The translations under genes and the position numbers were made by a program. The notes beneath the pieces are model-generated. The model had not been told where the DNA came from, ran no database searches, and saw only the letters and a list, made by a program, of their open reading frames with translations. This document shows positions 8,241 to 15,894 of a stretch of DNA of 64,000 nucleotides, piece by piece. The stretch spans positions 1 to 64,000 of the forward strand of contig NZ_JBFAPP010000012.1 in NCBI RefSeq assembly GCF_040676775.1, written 5' to 3'. This DNA comes from Micromonospora_G sp040676775 (GTDB lineage Bacteria > Actinomycetota > Actinomycetes > Mycobacteriales > Micromonosporaceae). Every line of letters starts with the position of its first letter. Position 1 is the stretch's first letter.

Positions 8241-10489
8241 GCACACCGGTCAGCACGACGGCCCCCGCCACCACCGTGGAGGGTGGTGTCGGGCAGAGCG
8301 CGCGGCGGCCGGACGGGCGGCTGAAGGTCACCGGGGAGTTCGCCTTCTCCTCCGACCTGTGGGCCGACGACATGCTCTGGGGCGCGACGCTGCGCAGCCC
8401 GTACCCCCGGGCCCGGCTGCTGCGCATCGACCTGACCGCGGCGCTCGCCCTGCCGGGGGTGTACGCGGTCCTCACCGCCGACGACGTGCCCGGCACGAAG
8501 TGCTACGGCCTGGAGACCGCCGACCAGCCGGTGCTGGCCTGGCCGGAGGTGCATTACCAGGGTGAGGCGATCGCGATCGTCGCCGCCGACCACCCGGAAA
8601 CCGCCCGCCGCGCGGTGGCCCGGATCGAAGTCGACTACGAGGTGCTCGACCCGGTCACCGACGCCGAGGCGGCACTGGCCGGCGGACACCTGGTCCGGCA
8701 CGTCCCGGTCCGGTACGGCGACCCTGCGGCGACCGCCGACGTGGTGGTCACCGGTGAGTACCGGGTCGGCATGCAGGACCAGGCGTTCCTCGGCCCGGAG
8801 TCCGGCCTCGCCGTGCCGGCCGAGGACGGCGGCGTCGATCTGTTCATCGCTACCCAGTGGCTGCATGTCGACCAGGCGCAGGTGGCCGCCTGCCTCGGCC
8901 TGCCGCCGGAACTGGTCCGGCTCAGCCTGGCCGGGGTCGGCGGCGCGTTCGGTGCCCGCGAGGACCTCTCCATGCAGGTGCACGCCAGCCTGCTGGCACT
9001 GCACACTCGGCGCCCGGTGAAGATGGTCTACTCCCGCGAGGAGTCGTTCTTCGGGCACGTACACCGGCACCCGGCCACGTTGCGCTACGAACACGGTGCC
9101 ACCCGCGACGGAAAACTCGTCTACGTCAAGGCCCGGATCCTGCTCGACGGCGGTGCCTACACCTCCAGCACCCCGGCGGTGGTGGCCAACGCCGCCACCC
9201 TCGGCATCGGCCCGTACCAGGTGCCGAACGTGACCATGGACGCGTACGGGGTGCGGACCAACAACCCGCCGTGCGGGGCGATGCGCGGCTTCGGCGCGGT
9301 CCAGGCGTGCTTCGCGTACGAGTCGCAGATGGACAAGCTCGCCGACGCGCTCGGACTGGATCCGGTCGACCTGCGCACTCGTAACGCGTCGGTCGAGGGT
9401 GCGGTGATGCCGACCGGGCAGGTGGTCGACGGGCCCGCCCCGGTGGCCGAACTGCTGGCCCTGGTCCGGAACCGACCGGCGGCACCACCGGCCGCCGACG
9501 ACCCACGGGAACGCCCCGGCGGGGTGGCCAACACCACCCGAGGCGAGGGCGTCGTGCGCGGGGTCGGCTACGCCATCGGGATCAAGAACGTCTGCTTCTC
9601 CGAGGGCTTCGACGACTACTCCACCGCCCGGGTCCGGCTGGAGCTGATCAACGGTGAGCCGGCGGTGCTGGTGCACACCGCCGCCGCCGAGGTCGGCCAG
9701 GGCCTGGTCACCGTGCAGGCGCAGATCGCCCGTACCGAACTCGGGGTCGCCCGGGTCACCGTGGCGACCGCCGACACCGCGGTCGGCAGCGCCGGGTCGT
9801 CGTCGGCGTCGCGGCAGACGTACATGACCGGGGGCGCGGTCCGCGCGGCCTGCCAGGCGGTACGGACGAAGCTGCTGGCCCGCCTCGGCGCCGCCGACCC
9901 GGCAGCGCGGCTGGTCGACGGGCGGGTGGTCGACGGGACCGGTGCGACCGTCGCCGACCTGGTCGAACTGCTCGGCGACGAGCCGCTGGAGGAGACCGTC
10001 CAGTGGCGGCACCGGCCGACCGAGTCGCTGCACCCGCTCACCGGCCAGGGCAACGCCCACGTCCAGTACGCCTTCGCCGCCCACCGCGCCACCGTCGACG
10101 TGGACACCGAACTCGGCCTGGTCCGGGTGGTCGAGATCGCCACCGCCCAGGACGTCGGCAAGGCGGTCAACCCGCAGGCGGTGCTGGGGCAGATCCACGG
10201 TGGCACCATCCAGGGCCTCGGGCTGGCGGTGATGGAGGAGATCCGGGTCGTCGACGGGCTGATCCGTAACCCGTCCTTCACCGACTACCTGATCCCGACC
10301 ATCCTCGACTCGCCGCCGATGCTGGTGGACGTGCTGGAGATGGCCGACCCGCACGCCCCGTACGGGCTGCGCGGGGTGGGAGAGCCGCCGACCATCTCGT
10401 CCACCCCGGCGGTGGTCGCCGCGATCCGTGCCGCCACCGGCCGGGCCCTCACCACCGTCCCCGTACGCCCCGAACACCTCGTCGACTAG
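8237..10489 (+). CDS. xdhA: Xanthine dehydrogenase molybdenum-binding subunit
   Basis: 750 residues from the ATG at 8237, which has GGAGG 7 nt upstream and overlaps the deaminase stop (ATGA). It has the aldehyde oxidase/xanthine dehydrogenase a/b hammerhead at the N-terminus (RPDGRLKVTGEFAFSSDL) followed by the Mo-cofactor domain. Visible blocks include GVGGAFGAREDLS (about 234-246), PCGAMRGFGAVQACFA (about 345-360) and the C-terminal GVGEPPTISSTPAVVAAI, where the Glu is the catalytic base region of the family. It oxidises hypoxanthine and xanthine to urate. Length is typical for a separate Mo subunit. A frame open further upstream is not used. Confidence 0.92.
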   Translation: MSTPVSTTAPATTVEGGVGQSARRPDGRLKVTGEFAFSSDLWADDMLWGATLRSPYPRARLLRIDLTAALALPGVYAVLTADDVPGTKCYGLETADQPVLAWPEVHYQGEAIAIVAADHPETARRAVARIEVDYEVLDPVTDAEAALAGGHLVRHVPVRYGDPAATADVVVTGEYRVGMQDQAFLGPESGLAVPAEDGGVDLFIATQWLHVDQAQVAACLGLPPELVRLSLAGVGGAFGAREDLSMQVHASLLALHTRRPVKMVYSREESFFGHVHRHPATLRYEHGATRDGKLVYVKARILLDGGAYTSSTPAVVANAATLGIGPYQVPNVTMDAYGVRTNNPPCGAMRGFGAVQACFAYESQMDKLADALGLDPVDLRTRNASVEGAVMPTGQVVDGPAPVAELLALVRNRPAAPPAADDPRERPGGVANTTRGEGVVRGVGYAIGIKNVCFSEGFDDYSTARVRLELINGEPAVLVHTAAAEVGQGLVTVQAQIARTELGVARVTVATADTAVGSAGSSSASRQTYMTGGAVRAACQAVRTKLLARLGAADPAARLVDGRVVDGTGATVADLVELLGDEPLEETVQWRHRPTESLHPLTGQGNAHVQYAFAAHRATVDVDTELGLVRVVEIATAQDVGKAVNPQAVLGQIHGGTIQGLGLAVMEEIRVVDGLIRNPSFTDYLIPTILDSPPMLVDVLEMADPHAPYGLRGVGEPPTISSTPAVVAAIRAATGRALTTVPVRPEHLVD

Positions 10490-10581
10490 CGGCGTGGGCG
10501 GCTGCTGTCGGGCGGGTCGGCGCGGTTAGGGTGGGGAAAATCCGCCCGGCAGAACTTTTTTCGAGGATTTCCGGTCGAGGA

Positions 10582-10587
10582 TGTCGA
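10582..10587 (+). promoter_or_regulatory. TGTCGA motif, possible ECF42-type promoter element
   Basis: TGTCGA lies 70 nt before the YCII gene. As I recall, ECF42 sigma factors use a TGTCGA -35 element in front of their DGPF partner genes; about 17 nt further on is CTACCT. The surrounding 10548-10590 is unusually T-rich with three TCGAG repeats. A single hexamer match in GC-rich DNA is weak evidence; the position is what makes it plausible. Confidence 0.4.
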
Positions 10588-10657
10588 GACGGCGGCGCCT
10601 GCTTCTACCTGACTGTGAGAGCGCCGCAGACGGGCGCGCAGGCTTGAGGAGCAAGAC

Positions 10658-11059
10658 GTGAAGTACATGTTGCTGATGCAGTTCAGCTTGGCGAACGCCG
10701 ACTTCCCCTCGATCGACACCTGGACCCCCGAGGAGATCCAGGCGCACATCGGGTTCATGCGCGACGCGAACGGCAAGCTGACCGCCGCCGGGGAACTGGT
10801 CGACGCCCAGGGCCTGGCCGGGGCGGACCAGGCGAAGATCGTACGGGGTGGTGGCGGCGGTTCGGCCGTGGTGACCGAGGGGCCGTTCGCCGAGACGAAG
10901 GAGTTCCTGGCCGGCTACTGGATCGTCGACACCGAGACCCCCGAGCGGGCCGTCGAGATCGCCGCCGGCCTGTCGGCCGCACCCGGTCCCGGCGGTCGCC
11001 CGCTGAACATGCCGATCGAGGTACGCCCGGTCATGTCCGCGCCGCCGCAGGAGATCTGA
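10658..11059 (+). CDS. YCII/DGPF-domain protein
   Basis: 133 residues. MKYMLLMQF at the start, the SAVVTEGPFAETKEFLAGYW block (about 68-87) and the C-terminal IEVRPVM are typical of the YCII-related DGPF family, small dimeric ferredoxin-like folds of unknown chemistry. GAGGAG lies 9 nt before the ATG. The next gene is an ECF-type sigma factor; this pairing is the known hallmark of ECF42 systems, in which the DGPF genes are the main targets of the sigma factor. Confidence 0.85.
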   Translation: MKYMLLMQFSLANADFPSIDTWTPEEIQAHIGFMRDANGKLTAAGELVDAQGLAGADQAKIVRGGGGGSAVVTEGPFAETKEFLAGYWIVDTETPERAVEIAAGLSAAPGPGGRPLNMPIEVRPVMSAPPQEI

Positions 11060-11061
11060 AG

Positions 11062-12312
11062 CTGAACGGCAACCGACACGTCGATGACCTGCTGCGCGAG
11101 CTGGCGCCGCAGGTCGTCGGCGTGCTCACCCGGCGGTTCGGTGACTTCACCATTGCCGAGGACGCGGTGCAGGAGGCGCTGCTGGCCGCCGCGACCCAGT
11201 GGCCGCAGGAGGGGCTGCCGGACAACCCGCGCGGCTGGCTGATCCAGGTCGGCTACCGCAGGATGATCGAACTGGTACGCAGCGAGCAGGCCCGGCGCAA
11301 CCGGGAGGACCTCGCGGCCCGGCGTGAGCCGTACGACCTGCTCGCCGCACCGGCCGCCGACCTGGAGGCGACCGCGGACCGGGACGACACACTGGTTGTG
11401 CTCTTCATGTGCTGCCACCCGGCGCTGTCGGCGGCCTCGGCGATCTCGCTGACCCTGCGCGCCGTCGGCGGCCTGTCCACGGCCGAGATCGCCCGAGCCT
11501 TCATGGTGCCCGAGGCGACCATGGCACAGCGGATCAGCCGGGCCAAGCAGCGCATCAAGGCCTCCGGTGTCCCGTTCTCGATGCCGGACCGCGAGGACCG
11601 GGCCCGCCGGCTGGAGGCGGTGCTGCACGTGCTCTACCTGATCTTCAACGAGGGCCACACCAGCAGCGCCGGCCCGGACCTGCGGCGCGTGGAGCTGTCG
11701 GGCGAGGCGATCCGGCTGGCCCGAGCCGTGCACGCCCTGCTGCCCTCGGACAGCGAGGTTGCCGGGCTGCTGGCGTTGATGCTGCTCACCGAGGCCCGCA
11801 GCGCCGCTCGCACCGGGCCCGACGGTGCGCTGATCTCCCTGGCGGACCAGGACCGCAGCCGCTGGGATTCGGCCGCCATCGCCGAGGGCGTCGCGCTGGT
11901 CACCGCCGCGCTGCCCCGGGGCCCGGTCGGCCCCTACCAACTCCAGGCGGCCATCGCCGCACTGCACGACGAGGCACCGAGCGCGGAGAAGACCGACTGG
12001 CCGCAGATCCTCGCCCTGTACCAGGTGCTGGAACGGCACTCGGCGAACCCGGTGGTGTCACTCAACCGGGCCGTGGCGACCGCGATGGTGCACGGCCCGG
12101 CCGTCGGCCTCGACGCCCTCGCGACCCTGGACACCGACCCGAGGATGTCCGGGCACCACCGCCTCTACGCGGCCAGGGCACACCTGTACGAGATGCTCGG
12201 TGACCGGGCGGCCGCGATCGAGAATTACCGCTCGGCGGCCGGCCGGACGACCAGCCTGCCCGAACAGCACTATCTGACGCTGCGGGCGGCCCGCCTCGCG
12301 AAGCAGTCCTAG
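11062..12312 (+). CDS. ECF sigma factor with long C-terminal extension (ECF42-like)
   Basis: About 416 residues if it starts at CTG 11062. Sigma region 2 is FGDFTIAEDAVQEALLAA, region 4 is around AEIARAFMVPEATMAQRISR, and the remaining ~220 residues form the helical, TPR-like extension of ECF42 proteins (FNEGHTSS, LPSEQHY-type end). The first conventional start, GTG 11122, would cut into conserved region 2 residues (HVDDLLRELAPQVVGVLTRR). AGGAG at 11049-11053 sits 8 nt before CTG 11062, so a CTG start is the better reading. It probably directs the YCII gene and itself. No anti-sigma gene is adjacent. Confidence 0.85.
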   Translation: MNGNRHVDDLLRELAPQVVGVLTRRFGDFTIAEDAVQEALLAAATQWPQEGLPDNPRGWLIQVGYRRMIELVRSEQARRNREDLAARREPYDLLAAPAADLEATADRDDTLVVLFMCCHPALSAASAISLTLRAVGGLSTAEIARAFMVPEATMAQRISRAKQRIKASGVPFSMPDREDRARRLEAVLHVLYLIFNEGHTSSAGPDLRRVELSGEAIRLARAVHALLPSDSEVAGLLALMLLTEARSAARTGPDGALISLADQDRSRWDSAAIAEGVALVTAALPRGPVGPYQLQAAIAALHDEAPSAEKTDWPQILALYQVLERHSANPVVSLNRAVATAMVHGPAVGLDALATLDTDPRMSGHHRLYAARAHLYEMLGDRAAAIENYRSAAGRTTSLPEQHYLTLRAARLAKQS

Positions 12313-12375
12313 CGCGGGCCCTCGCGAAGCAGTCCTAGCGCGGGCCCTCGCGGAGCAGTCCTAGCGCGGGCCCTC
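12298..12375. repeat. Three tandem 26-bp repeats spanning two convergent stop codons
   Basis: The units are 12298-12323, 12324-12349 and 12350-12375, identical except A to G at the fourth base of unit 3. Each contains CCTAGCGCGGGCCCTC. The CTAG core gives TAG on both strands: the sigma factor stops in unit 1 and the convergent HEAT gene stops in unit 3. GGGCCC in each unit is palindromic but too compact for a stable hairpin. Confidence 0.95.
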
Positions 12376-13266
12376 GCGGCGACGGGCGGGGCCGGTGCTC
12401 GGGCGCCGGGCGCCGACACGCGGCGTACGGACCGTGGCGGTTTTCTTGGGCGCCCGGTCGAAGTCCCGTGCCGCGGCGGCCACCGTCTCGTCCGGGTCGT
12501 CCTCGAGGGCACGCCGGATGTGCGCCGGGACGAGGGGCGACGTCGCCATCGACAGCCGCACCTGCACCGCGCGGTCGTCGACCAGGCGGTGCAGATCCTC
12601 CTCGTCGAGTTCGAGCGAACGTACGAGCGTGGCCCGGACGTCGACCACCGAATCGCGGGCCAGCGCGCGGCGCTGCTCGGCGGAGGTCCGGGTGTTGCGG
12701 GCCAGCCCCTTGCGTACGCGCGCGGTCCGGTCGGCCAGCAGCGCGGTGATCACGTCGGGGTCCTGGGTGTGGATGGCGAGTCGTTCCCGTACCTCGGGTG
12801 AGACGTCTTCGATCAGGATCGCGGCCAGTTCGGGTTCGAGTTCCTTCGTCTCGGCGAGCAGACCACGCAGTTCCTTGTCCTGCGCCTGGGCCATCGCCCG
12901 GCGTACCGACTCGTCGCAGCCCGGGTTGCCGGCGACCGCCCAGCGGACCCACCGGTCGGCGTCTCGGACGAGCCGCAGCAGGTTTCCGGCCGAGGTCGAA
13001 GGGTTGCGCGCCACCGCCTCGCGTACGTCCCGGTCGTGGTCGCGGGTCAGCGGTCGCAGGGCCTGCGCCGGTGCGTCCGTACGGGTCGCCACCGCCCTGC
13101 GGACCACGGGCGACGCGTCGGAGGCCAGCTCGTAGAGCGTCGTCTGCGACGTGGCGGGGTTCTGTGCGAGGGCAAGCCGGGCGTCGACGCTCCCGCCGAG
13201 GTCGCGGTGCGCGGTGTCCGACCCGCTGTGCCGGTCGGAACCGTCGACGTCCTGCTGATTTGCCAT
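12361..13266 (-). CDS. HEAT/LRV-like repeat protein
   Basis: 301 residues. After a ~25-residue polar lead, it consists of about eight ~24-residue helical repeats of the form VRxAVAxNPxT or VRxxLAxxT (examples RLALAQNPATS, VREAVARNPSTS, VRKGLARNTRTS), the pattern of bacterial leucine-rich-repeat variant / HEAT proteins. The last ~30 residues are basic and disordered. No catalytic motif is seen; such solenoids bind proteins. AGAGGA precedes the ATG at 13266. It converges on the sigma factor and is divergent from the TPR gene. Function unknown. Confidence 0.7.
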   Translation of the reverse strand: MANQQDVDGSDRHSGSDTAHRDLGGSVDARLALAQNPATSQTTLYELASDASPVVRRAVATRTDAPAQALRPLTRDHDRDVREAVARNPSTSAGNLLRLVRDADRWVRWAVAGNPGCDESVRRAMAQAQDKELRGLLAETKELEPELAAILIEDVSPEVRERLAIHTQDPDVITALLADRTARVRKGLARNTRTSAEQRRALARDSVVDVRATLVRSLELDEEDLHRLVDDRAVQVRLSMATSPLVPAHIRRALEDDPDETVAAAARDFDRAPKKTATVRTPRVGARRPSTGPARRREGPR

Positions 13267-13373
13267 GGGTGAATCCTCTCACGGGTCGACTCGGGCACCG
13301 TGGGCCCCGACCGGCGTACGCCAGGCCACCCGGGTTTGCCGTTCGCGGCGCTCAGGTGGCAGCGTGCTTCGAC

Positions 13374-13868
13374 ATGGGTGATCAACACGAGGCGGTCCTG
13401 TCGCAGGCGGTACGGCTGCGGGAGGAGGGGACCGCGCAGGCGCGCGAGCGCCTGGTGGGTCTCGTGGACCGGCATCCGTGGGACGCGGCGATCGCGTACC
13501 AGGCAGCGTGGGCACATGACGCCGCCGGACTGGAGGCGGAGGCGGTCCCGTTCTACGAGCGGGCGCTACGGGGCACGGGTCTGTCCCCGCAGGATCGGCA
13601 CGGGGCGTACCTGGGACTCGGCAGCACGTACCGGGTGCTGGGCCGTTACGAGGAGTCGCTGGCGACGCTGCGGCGGGCACTGGAGGAGTTCCCGGACGAC
13701 CCGGCCCTGCGTACCTTCCTGGCGATGGCGCTCTACAACGTCGGCGAGGCCCGGGAGGCGGTACGGAGCCTGCTCAAGGTGATCGTGGCCACCAGCGGGG
13801 ACGCGCGGGTGCAGGGATACCGCCGGGCGATCGGGTACTACGCCGACAACCTGGACGAGACGCAGTAG
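13374..13868 (+). CDS. Tetratricopeptide-repeat protein
   Basis: 164 residues. TPR-like pairs are visible, for example AAGLEAEAVPFYERALRGTG, GLGSTYRVLGRYEESLATLR and FLAMALYNVGEAREAVRSLL, about three repeats. It is cytoplasmic and lacks any catalytic motif. The ATG at 13374 is chosen because the repeats begin soon after and codons upstream look non-coding; an SD is not obvious. It diverges from the HEAT gene by 107 nt. Small TPR proteins of this type are common in actinomycetes and uncharacterised. Confidence 0.72.
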   Translation: MGDQHEAVLSQAVRLREEGTAQARERLVGLVDRHPWDAAIAYQAAWAHDAAGLEAEAVPFYERALRGTGLSPQDRHGAYLGLGSTYRVLGRYEESLATLRRALEEFPDDPALRTFLAMALYNVGEAREAVRSLLKVIVATSGDARVQGYRRAIGYYADNLDETQ

Positions 13869-13888
13869 CGGCGAGACGCAGTAGCGGC
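13857..13888. repeat. Two tandem 16-bp repeats over the TPR-gene stop
   Basis: GAGACGCAGTAGCGGC occurs at 13857-13872 and again, perfectly, at 13873-13888. The first copy encodes the last residues and TAG stop of the TPR protein, so the second is a downstream copy of the stop region. Confidence 0.95.
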
Positions 13889-13895
13889 GGACCGC

Positions 13896-15068
13896 TCAGG
13901 CCGGCGGTGGCGCGGTGCTGTCCCGGACGACCAGTTCGGTGGGGAGCAGGACGTGTTCGGCCGTGACCGTACGCCCGGCGCGGGTGTCCTCGATCGCCCG
14001 GGTGAGCGCGGCGGCGGCGACCCGACCCTTGGCCTCGACGTCCTGGCGGACGGTGGTCAGCGCCGGCCGGAGCTGCGTGGCCAGCGGGCTGTCGTCGAAG
14101 CCGACGACCGACAGTTCCGCCGGCACCCGGATCCCGAGTTCCTCGGCGGCCTGGAGAGCACCGTAGGCGACCGCGTCGGAGAAGCAGAGGATCGCCGTCG
14201 GGCGGTCGGGGCGGTCCAGCAGCAGCCGGGCACCCACCTTCGCCTGCCCCGGCACGGATCCGTCCTGACGCGCCACCAACGGGGTGATCCCGGCGGCGTC
14301 GAGCGCGTCGCGCCAGCCGAGCAGCCGTTGCCGGGAGGCGTGCCCGTCGACCGCGACGTCGTCGAGCTCGATCAGTCCGTGCGTGCCGTGCAGGCCGGAC
14401 ATCAGCAGTCCGATCCTCCGGTGTCCCAGCTCGACGAGATGCGCGGCGGCGGCCCGGGCGCCGGACCGGTCGTCCACGTTGGCGGCGGGGATGCCGTCGA
14501 CCGGGTCCTGGTCGACGTAGACCAGGGGAAGCCGGCGACGGGTCAGGTACTGGACCGCGGTCGACGTCGGATCGCAGGAGTAGACCAGCGCGCCGTCCAT
14601 CGCGACGTCCCGCGCCGGGATCACCTCGCCGTCGTCCGACGACGTCAGCAGGGTCAGTGCCAGACCGGTCGGGCCGAGCTGTTCGGCGATCGCACCGAGG
14701 AAGCTGGTGGCGACCAGGTCGGTGAAGGCGAAGCGCAGGGAGGAGGTCAGCACGATGCCGACGGCTCCGGTGGTGCCCTTGGCCAGGGCCCGTCCCGCCG
14801 GGTCGGGCCCGGCGTAGCCGACCTCGCGGGCGGCGTCGAGGATCCGTTCGCGTAGCGCGGCGGAGAGCTGGTCGGGTTTGGAGAACGCGTTCGACACGGT
14901 CATCCGGCTCACGCCGACGCGGTCGGCGATCGTCTGCAACGTCACCCGTGGCGCCACGTCACCGCCAGTTGCTGATCTGCGTCCGTCGCCGAGGGCCGGG
15001 GGAGTGGCCGCCGAGGCGGATGGTCCGTTCGGCGCCGACGGTTGGGCGACGGGCACCGGTGTGCGCAT
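13896..15068 (-). CDS. LacI-family transcriptional regulator
   Basis: 390 residues. The HTH is VTLQTIADRVGVSRMTVSNAF (from 42), with hinge RALAKGTTGAVGIVL near 90, then a periplasmic-binding-type sugar sensor ending in a VVGFDDSPLATQLRPALTTV block, as in LacI/GalR proteins. The first ~40 residues are Pro/Ala-rich and precede the usual start; GTG codons near residue 38 could be the true start. The ATG at 15068 lies only 5 nt after the stop of the 63-residue gene, so both form an operon read from the operator array at 15295-15355, which suggests autoregulation. No sugar-transport or hydrolase gene is adjacent, so the ligand is unknown. Confidence 0.85.
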   Translation of the reverse strand: MRTPVPVAQPSAPNGPSASAATPPALGDGRRSATGGDVAPRVTLQTIADRVGVSRMTVSNAFSKPDQLSAALRERILDAAREVGYAGPDPAGRALAKGTTGAVGIVLTSSLRFAFTDLVATSFLGAIAEQLGPTGLALTLLTSSDDGEVIPARDVAMDGALVYSCDPTSTAVQYLTRRRLPLVYVDQDPVDGIPAANVDDRSGARAAAAHLVELGHRRIGLLMSGLHGTHGLIELDDVAVDGHASRQRLLGWRDALDAAGITPLVARQDGSVPGQAKVGARLLLDRPDRPTAILCFSDAVAYGALQAAEELGIRVPAELSVVGFDDSPLATQLRPALTTVRQDVEAKGRVAAAALTRAIEDTRAGRTVTAEHVLLPTELVVRDSTAPPPA

Positions 15069-15073
15069 CGAGG

Positions 15074-15265
15074 TTAGCAGGCAGCCGGTCGGGTCGGCTC
15101 GATCGCGCGGGCGGCGCGGACGAGTCCTTCGGCGATCTTCGTACGGACCAGCCGCGCGCGTTGCGGCCGTTCGACGTACGCGACGACCGGGGCGTCGGGG
15201 CGGGCGCTGTTGAACTCGAACTCGACGTCGTTGAGGGCGATGACAAAGGCGGCGGGCAGTTCCAT
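15074..15265 (-). CDS. 63-residue protein of unknown function upstream of lacI
   Basis: The frame starts at ATG 15265 with GGAGG 5 nt upstream, a strong ribosome site, and reads MELPAAFVIALNDVEFEFNS then a basic helical part (PQRARLVRTKIAEGLVRAAR). I do not recognise the family. It has no membrane segment, cysteine pair or known DNA-binding motif. It directly follows a cluster of palindromic sites and runs into the lacI gene with 5 nt between them. The frame stays open upstream to 15682, but that part is antisense to a decayed SEC-C gene and has no ribosome site, so I reject it. Confidence 0.65.
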   Translation of the reverse strand: MELPAAFVIALNDVEFEFNSARPDAPVVAYVERPQRARLVRTKIAEGLVRAARAIEPTRPAAC

Positions 15266-15294
15266 GACGACCTCCGGGGTGGGCGCGATTTCTT

Positions 15295-15355
15295 CTGTAC
15301 CGATACAGTAAGCCCGGTGACTGTACCGGTCAAGAGATTTCCTTGACCGGTACAG
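15295..15355. promoter_or_regulatory. Operator array: palindrome plus 14-bp inverted repeat
   Basis: CTGTACCGATACAG (15295-15308) is palindromic except for one pair, with the central CG typical of LacI operators. Then CTGTACCGGTCAAG (15321-15334) is mirrored exactly by CTTGACCGGTACAG (15342-15355) around a 7-nt AT-rich loop. All share CTGTACCG half-sites. It lies 30-90 nt before the 63-residue gene on the minus strand, within the expected promoter. The probable binder is the LacI protein two genes downstream. Confidence 0.75.
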
Positions 15356-15463
15356 AAAGCGTTCCGGATCGAGGAGCGGGGCGGTGTCGAAAACCGGTCG
15401 CCCGGTCCGGGCCGCGAGCGCTACCGTTCGATCGCCGCGTTCCCTACCGAGGAGGCGATCACG

Positions 15464-15707
15464 ATGAGCCGTGACTACGACGCCGAGCCGTCCTTTTGAG
15501 TCGACCAGCAAGCGCCGCAGGGGGTTCCCTCTAGCGAGTCGCAGGTGAAACGGGGGCACCGGGTCGTCGGTGTCGACACCGAACTGGTCGAGAAGCTCGG
15601 CGGCAAGGACCCCTGTCCATGTGGTTCCGGGCGGCGGTTTCCGCCGCTGCTGCCGTACCGGTGGGCGGTTTGACGACACCAACGCCCACTACTACCGGCG
15701 AGACTGA
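15464..15707 (+). pseudogene. Broken SEC-C motif protein gene
   Basis: GAGGAGG sits 9 nt before ATG 15464. The frame reads 11 codons, then TGA at 15497. The same frame continues and encodes VVGVDTELVEKLGGKDPCPCGSG, the start of a SEC-C zinc-binding motif, to about 15637. One extra base (T run at 15638-15640) shifts the frame; the next frame gives RRFRRCCRTGGRF and stops at 15705. A whole motif CPCGSGRRFRRCC is thus restored by removing one base. With two lesions this is most likely a decayed gene of about 80 codons; sequencing error is the alternative for the second lesion. A strong hairpin follows 6 nt after its stop, as expected for a formerly complete gene. Confidence 0.7.
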
Positions 15708-15713
15708 TGTTCC

Positions 15714-15744
15714 CGAGGGGTGCCGGGTGACCCGGCACCCCTCG
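15714..15744 (+). terminator. Strong terminator-like hairpin after the SEC-C remnant
   Basis: CGAGGGGTGCCGGG (15714-15727) pairs perfectly with CCCGGCACCCCTCG (15731-15744) around TGA. There is no T run, as is usual for actinomycete terminators. Confidence 0.8.
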
Positions 15745-15894
15745 CTTGTCGTCGCTCCAGGGCTCCTCGGGTGTTCCAGGGAAGCCCAGGTCAGGGCCAG
15801 GACGGCGGTCTAGAGTCGGATGTGAGCCGGCTCGACCGGTATGCGACCTGCGCCGAGTGCCCGCCTGCCTTGCGGACGTAGAGGAAGGGCGACG

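Noticed and set aside
7601..10477. Open frame of about 950 codons on the minus strand opposite xdhA
   Set aside because: Its protein is Gly/Arg/His-rich without any family motif, and xdhA on the other strand is fully recognisable. It is a GC-codon-bias shadow.
12298..12375. Tandem repeat considered as CRISPR array
   Set aside because: Units are directly adjacent without spacers and only three in number.
15074..15682. Longer version (about 200 codons) of the minus-strand gene before lacI
   Set aside because: The extra part is antisense to the SEC-C remnant, crosses the operator array and has no ribosome site, while ATG 15265 has an ideal one.
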